Shown piece by piece: positions 60,767 to 64,000 of a stretch of DNA of 64,000 nt. Under the pieces are notes generated by a model. That model searched no databases. It saw only the letters and a program-made list of their open reading frames with translations, and had not been told where the DNA came from. The DNA comes from Desulfobacteraceae bacterium UBA2245 (GTDB taxonomy: Bacteria > Desulfobacterota > Desulfobacteria > Desulfobacterales > UBA2245). Made by a program: the position numbers and the translations under genes. Position 1 is the stretch's first letter, and the number at the start of each line of letters is the position of its first letter. The stretch spans positions 1 to 64,000 of the forward strand of contig DDYB01000005.1 of the NCBI GenBank assembly GCA_002347265.1, written 5' to 3'.

Positions 60767-61174
60767 CTACTTGACGCGCCCTGCGATGTTAACCTCGATA
60801 TCCTTTGAACCGCTGGAATTGGTCAGTGTCACGGTGAACGTGCTAGCAGCAGTACCTCGTGGATGAAATTGTGGTCCACCGGTCGTTGGAATCGACACAC
60901 CGGGGTACTGACTCTGAATATTAAAGGTTTCACTGTAAGAGCCACCACTGATCGTATAGCCGGTGGTAGTAAATGTGACGGTAACGTTCGTGCTCAGTTT
61001 GACCGCCTGCATTCTGGCCTTCATCAGATCGGTTGCTACCTGACGCGCTGCGCCGTTGAGCCGGTACCGGGGCATCAGCCCATTATAGGTGGGAATCGCT
61101 ATTGCGACCAGTATCGCAAGAACGGCAAGGGTTACTATCAGCTCGATCATCGTAAACCCTTTTGAATGTTTCAT
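60767..61174 (-). CDS. fimT: FimT/GspH-like minor pilin (cluster 2)
   Basis: A 135-residue protein with short leader MKHSK and signature GFTMIELIVTLAVLAILVAI, then LMPRYRLNGAARQVATDLMK as in FimT/GspH. The C-terminus VTLTNSSGSKDIEVNIAGRV resembles the dead copy at 56078. It is the first gene of the operon, 34 or so bases behind the transcription start expected from the sigma-54 promoter at 61220-61233. Confidence 0.87.
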   Translation of the reverse strand: MKHSKGFTMIELIVTLAVLAILVAIAIPTYNGLMPRYRLNGAARQVATDLMKARMQAVKLSTNVTVTFTTTGYTISGGSYSETFNIQSQYPGVSIPTTGGPQFHPRGTAASTFTVTLTNSSGSKDIEVNIAGRVK

Positions 61175-61219
61175 GGCGCCTGCCTTTATGTAAAAATTGT
61201 GAGTTTAAAATCATGTAAA

Positions 61220-61233
61220 GCAACTTTCGTGCC
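61220..61233 (-). promoter_or_regulatory. Sigma-54 (RpoN) promoter of pilin cluster 2
   Basis: On the minus strand GGCACGAAAGTTGC gives GG and GC exactly ten bases apart with the CACG and TT positions also matching the -24/-12 consensus (TGGCACG-N4-TTGC, only the leading T differs). It lies 46 bases before the fimT start. The only sigma-54 activator gene in the window is 1 kb away (62122-63507). Confidence 0.8.
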
Positions 61234-61495
61234 GGGCATATCGATATTTCCCTAAACGCTGCGGGATCTTATCTATATTATGGAATTGATGGATTATTTT
61301 TATCAAATATGACCGAAACACACGTACTCAACCTGATCAAACAGCTATAAAGTTTTTTAATACTTTATCAATATTTATTACAGTTCGCAGGCCGGATATT
61401 GCCTGTCATACGCTCTGAAAAAACCTCCCGTCGGTCTGTCTGTGGTGATGATTCGGCAACCACGGCATCATCGAAACGGCAATCGAACCAGGCGC
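61234..61495. other. Intergenic stretch upstream of fimT
   Basis: No gene recognised. This is where upstream activator sites for the PilR-like protein would be expected (about 100 bases beyond the -24 box), but I could not define a binding motif. Confidence 0.3.
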
Positions 61496-61525
61496 TTGAC
61501 ATACAACGCGCATCCGTTCTATTTT
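61496..61525 (+). promoter_or_regulatory. Putative sigma-70 promoter of the 106-residue gene
   Basis: TTGACA (61496-61501), 18 bases, TATTTT (61520-61525), about 50 bases upstream of the ATG at 61575. Confidence 0.45.
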
Positions 61526-61574
61526 GGAAAGCAGATTCGAATTTTACAGCGTCATCAACCATCCGGAGATAACA

Positions 61575-61895
61575 ATGAATTGCGTGGATGCAATCGAGGG
61601 AACGGTCAAATGCATCATCGACAGGATGTACGGGCTTTTTTTTGAAGGGGTCCAGGATGATACGGAGTATATCCGAAATGCCAAGGTCGTCATCACCGGA
61701 ACGGATGCATTCGTTCAGGCCCATCAGGAGGATGTGATCCATCCTGATCAGCTGCAAAAGCGCCTGTATGGTTATGCAAAGGAACGCTGGCTGAACTACG
61801 TCCAATCCATCGCGGAAAGTTCAGTGGACAGGGACCCGGCCTTTTACGACTACTATTTCGACTACATCTACCATCACGGGATATTTCCGCCATAA
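61575..61895 (+). CDS. Conserved-looking hypothetical protein, 106 residues
   Basis: A small soluble protein beginning MNCVDAIEGTVKCIIDRMYG and ending with a tyrosine-rich stretch (DPAFYDYYFDYIYHHG). I do not recognise the family. GGAG is 7 bases before the ATG, and a sigma-70-like promoter lies upstream; an earlier start at 61524 lacks a ribosome site. It is between the pilin cluster and the PilR-like gene but on the opposite strand. Confidence 0.55.
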   Translation: MNCVDAIEGTVKCIIDRMYGLFFEGVQDDTEYIRNAKVVITGTDAFVQAHQEDVIHPDQLQKRLYGYAKERWLNYVQSIAESSVDRDPAFYDYYFDYIYHHGIFPP

Positions 61896-61913
61896 ATCCG
61901 GAAAAATGCGGCC

Positions 61914-62102
61914 ATGAAAGAACTCAGCGGCAAGGATATCCGATCGGAAGTGGATGCCATCATGAAACGAATCGAGCGCATCGTCAGAAATATCGACGCG
62001 CTTTCACCCAGGAACCCTCCTTTGCCGGACGAGCCGCAAAACGAGTCTCTTTCCCTGCCGGAAACCCGCACCCCGGCGGCGCCTGATGTTCGAAGCCGGT
62101 GA
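61914..62102 (+). CDS. Short hypothetical protein, 62 residues
   Basis: It begins MKELSGKDIRSEVDAIMKRI, likely a short amphipathic helix, followed by a Pro-rich tail. It lies 18 bases after the previous gene and may be its operon partner. GGAAAA is present upstream at a poor distance. No family recognised; it could be a chance frame. Confidence 0.35.
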   Translation: MKELSGKDIRSEVDAIMKRIERIVRNIDALSPRNPPLPDEPQNESLSLPETRTPAAPDVRSR

Positions 62103-62121
62103 ACTCATCGAGTCCCTTCGG

Positions 62122-63507
62122 CTATGCCTCGATCTGGTAGGCCTTGATTTTGCTTAACAGCGCCGGATGGCTGATTTCCAGAAGCCCGCACGCCTTGGTG
62201 CGGTTTCCCGCGCTCGCCGCAAGCGCCTTTCGAATCAGTTCGTTTTCGACGATCTTCCGGGCGCTCTTCAGCGAACAGCCTTCGAACAGCTCCGCTATCC
62301 TTCCGGAACCGCCGGCGGCCGAAGGCAGCGAAAAATGCGCGGCGGTCAGGACGTTTTTTTCGGACAGAATCACCGCCCGCTCGACGGCGTTTTCAAGCTC
62401 GCGGACATTGCCGGGCCAATGGTGCCTTGCCAGCAGGGACATGGCTTCGGGTTCGATGCCCTGAATGTTTTTCTCCCATCTCCGGTTCAGGCGGCCTATA
62501 AAATAGGCGCACAATGCGGGAATGTCTTCGATTCTTTCCCGAAGCGGGGGCAGTTTGATGGGAACCACGTTGACGCGGTAAAACAGATCCTCCCTGAACC
62601 GGCCGAGCTGAATTTCCCGTTCCAGATCCCTGGCCGTGGCGGCAATGACCCGTACATTGATTTTTTTTGTCCGCGAATCTCCCAGGGCCCGAATCTCGTT
62701 TTCCTGAAGCACCCGCAGCAGATTGACCTGAAGGGACAGCGGCAGTTCGCCGATCTCATCTAAAAAAATCGTTCCCCCCTCGGCCGCCTCGAAAAGTCCG
62801 GGCTTGTCCTTGTCGGCGCCGGTAAAAGCCCCTCTTTTATATCCGAACAGTTCGCTTTCAAGGAGATTTTCAGGAATGCTGCCGCAGTTGATGGGAACCA
62901 GCGGAAAGGCGCTTCTGCTGCTTTTCGCATGAATGCCGCGGGCGATGAGTTCCTTTCCGGTTCCGCTCTCGCCGGCGATCAGAACCGTTGTATCGTACTG
63001 CGCCACCTTTTCGGCCAGATCGAAGACCCCTCGCATCTTCCTGCTTTCAGCAATCATGCCTCCGAACTGCTCCCCCTGTTCAATGGAGCGTATCCGGTTT
63101 TTCAGCCGAATGTTCTCGCGCTTCAACTGCTCGCGTTCCCGGGCTTTTTTCAGGGTCAGCAGCACCTCGTCGACCTTGAACGGTTTGGAGATATAATCGT
63201 AAGCGCCCTGTTTCATGGCTTCGATAGCCGTATCCACCGTGCCATAGGCGGACATCATGATCACCGTGGTTTCGGCCAGACGCTCCCCTCCCTGCCTTAA
63301 GAATTCCATGCCGTCCATGCGGGGCATCTTCAAATCGCAGAGAATGAAATCATATCGATTGGCTTTGATTTTCCGAAGGCCCTCGCTTCCATCCGGGGCC
63401 GTGTCCACCTCGTAACCGGATTTGGTCAACAGGGTTTGCAGCATGTGCCGCATATTCTCCTCGTCATCGATCACCAGAAGACGTTCATGATCCGATTTGT
63501 TTTTCAT
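62122..63507 (-). CDS. Sigma-54-dependent response regulator, NtrC family, PilR-like
   Basis: A 461-residue regulator. Receiver domain: DDEEN near residue 14, phospho-acceptor Asp58 in LCDLKMPRMDG and Lys in SKPFK. AAA+ domain: Walker A GESGTGKELIARGI, the sigma-54-contacting GAFTGA loop and LDEIGELPLSLQ. C-terminal Fis-type helix-turn-helix: NRTKACGLLEISHPALLSKI. It starts 31 bases after the stop of the kinase gene on the same strand. Its place beside a pilin operon with a sigma-54 promoter makes PilR the best reading. Confidence 0.88.
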   Translation of the reverse strand: MKNKSDHERLLVIDDEENMRHMLQTLLTKSGYEVDTAPDGSEGLRKIKANRYDFILCDLKMPRMDGMEFLRQGGERLAETTVIMMSAYGTVDTAIEAMKQGAYDYISKPFKVDEVLLTLKKAREREQLKRENIRLKNRIRSIEQGEQFGGMIAESRKMRGVFDLAEKVAQYDTTVLIAGESGTGKELIARGIHAKSSRSAFPLVPINCGSIPENLLESELFGYKRGAFTGADKDKPGLFEAAEGGTIFLDEIGELPLSLQVNLLRVLQENEIRALGDSRTKKINVRVIAATARDLEREIQLGRFREDLFYRVNVVPIKLPPLRERIEDIPALCAYFIGRLNRRWEKNIQGIEPEAMSLLARHHWPGNVRELENAVERAVILSEKNVLTAAHFSLPSAAGGSGRIAELFEGCSLKSARKIVENELIRKALAASAGNRTKACGLLEISHPALLSKIKAYQIEA

Positions 63508-63538
63508 GCGATGTCCATCCTTGCTGGATTGGCGGGAT

Positions 63539-64000
63539 TCACTCCGAATCGATTATTACGGGCAGTTGAATGGCAAACGTCGTGCCGCTGTCAACCTCGC
63601 TTGCCGCCCGAATGCTTCCGCCCATGCCTTCGATAATCGTAAAGCAGACGGAAAGCCCCAGGCCGGTTCCCTTGCCGGGTTCCTTGGTGGTAAAAAACGG
63701 GTCAAAAATATTTTCCAGAACATCGCCTGGAATGCCCGGGCCGTCATCCGTCACCCGTACCTCTATAAACGCAGTGCCTTCCTGGTTGATCAAGGAACTT
63801 GCAATCCGGATGCTGCCCTTTTCCGGCCTGGATTCAGCGTCGATCGCATCGATTGCATTCATGACCAGGTTCAGGAAAACCTGCCGCAGCTGGTTCGCGT
63901 CCGCCATGACCCGGTCGTTTTCTGCGCCCAGATCCAGAGTGATGTTCACACGGGAAGCCAGGGGCTGAATGCGGAGCATTTCCGAAAAAGCCTCGAGAAT
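63539..64000 (-). CDS. Sensor histidine kinase, C-terminal part (PilS-like), cut by window end
   Basis: About 154 residues of the C-terminus are visible. N box NLVMNAIDAID, G1 box TDDGPGIPG, F box IFDPFFTTKEPG and G2 box GTGLGLSV form the ATP-binding domain of a two-component kinase. The N-terminal part, with any membrane segments and the phospho-accepting His, lies beyond position 64000. With the regulator gene directly downstream it forms a two-component pair, probably PilS/PilR. Confidence 0.88.
   Translation of the reverse strand: MLEAFSEMLRIQPLASRVNITLDLGAENDRVMADANQLRQVFLNLVMNAIDAIDAESRPEKGSIRIASSLINQEGTAFIEVRVTDDGPGIPGDVLENIFDPFFTTKEPGKGTGLGLSVCFTIIEGMGGSIRAASEVDSGTTFAIQLPVIIDSE

Overview
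The window looks like chromosomal DNA of a free-living Desulfobacterota (former Deltaproteobacteria), probably of the Desulfobacterales. This is inferred from the moderately high GC, a type-B succinate dehydrogenase/fumarate reductase (sdhCAB), a tolQRA-tolB-pal-cpoB block leading into ruvCAB, a bactofilin, a SAM hydroxide adenosyltransferase, FmdB- and LarE-type proteins and a PilR-like/sigma-54-driven minor pilin operon. No 16S gene is present, so the taxon is not proven.

Left edge (1-3.4 kb): a chromosomal integron with an integron-type tyrosine recombinase (2266-3288) and at least two gene cassettes ending in recognisable attC hairpins (1594-1652 and 243-306). The cassettes and intI read in the same direction, the reverse of the class 1 layout. 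One cassette carries a TIR-domain protein translationally coupled to a nucleoside-deoxyribosyltransferase-like protein; this pair is the best candidate for an undescribed (probably anti-phage) system. The other cassette encodes a small membrane-anchored protein. The DNA between and beside the cassettes is visibly more AT-rich than the rest of the window.

3.4-17.3 kb (all minus strand): a BtuFCD-like corrinoid/metal-chelate importer; a PflX-type radical SAM protein with DarP, a large exported protein, a COG2509 flavoprotein and a glutaredoxin-like protein; then a YejB-YejE-ATPase-ATPase peptide importer with LarE at its end. The YejE-like permease carries a large extra periplasmic insert. 17.6-26 kb: a prepilin-like protein with a HAMP membrane protein, hyuAB hydantoinase/oxoprolinase genes, rplM-rpsI, a CYTH enzyme, an endonuclease/exonuclease/phosphatase-family enzyme and a bactofilin.

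26-35 kb: SAM hydroxide adenosyltransferase, ruvCAB and the complete Tol-Pal envelope system. A fossil tandem duplication of the tolB 3' end lies in front of pal. 35-48 kb: an HD phosphohydrolase, sdhCAB, then murI-recR-ybaB-dnaX on the minus strand, two tRNA-Ser genes, a DUF1015 protein, TrmN6-like and DciA-like proteins, and hflKC. 48-52 kb: a 32-residue bS22/COX24-type peptide gene with an 11-base Shine-Dalgarno, an HExxH protein, FmdB, and groES-groEL.

52-64 kb: a LysM protein and two minor-pilin operons (FimT-PilV-PilW-PilX order). The right-hand one is intact, has a near-consensus sigma-54 promoter and lies beside a PilR-like sigma-54 activator with its sensor kinase (cut by the window end). 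The left-hand one has a decayed fimT and is bracketed by short direct repeats. A MITE-like element of about 145 bp occurs twice in inverted orientation (11602-11749 and 52006-52150), with partial copies near 44.4-44.8 kb.
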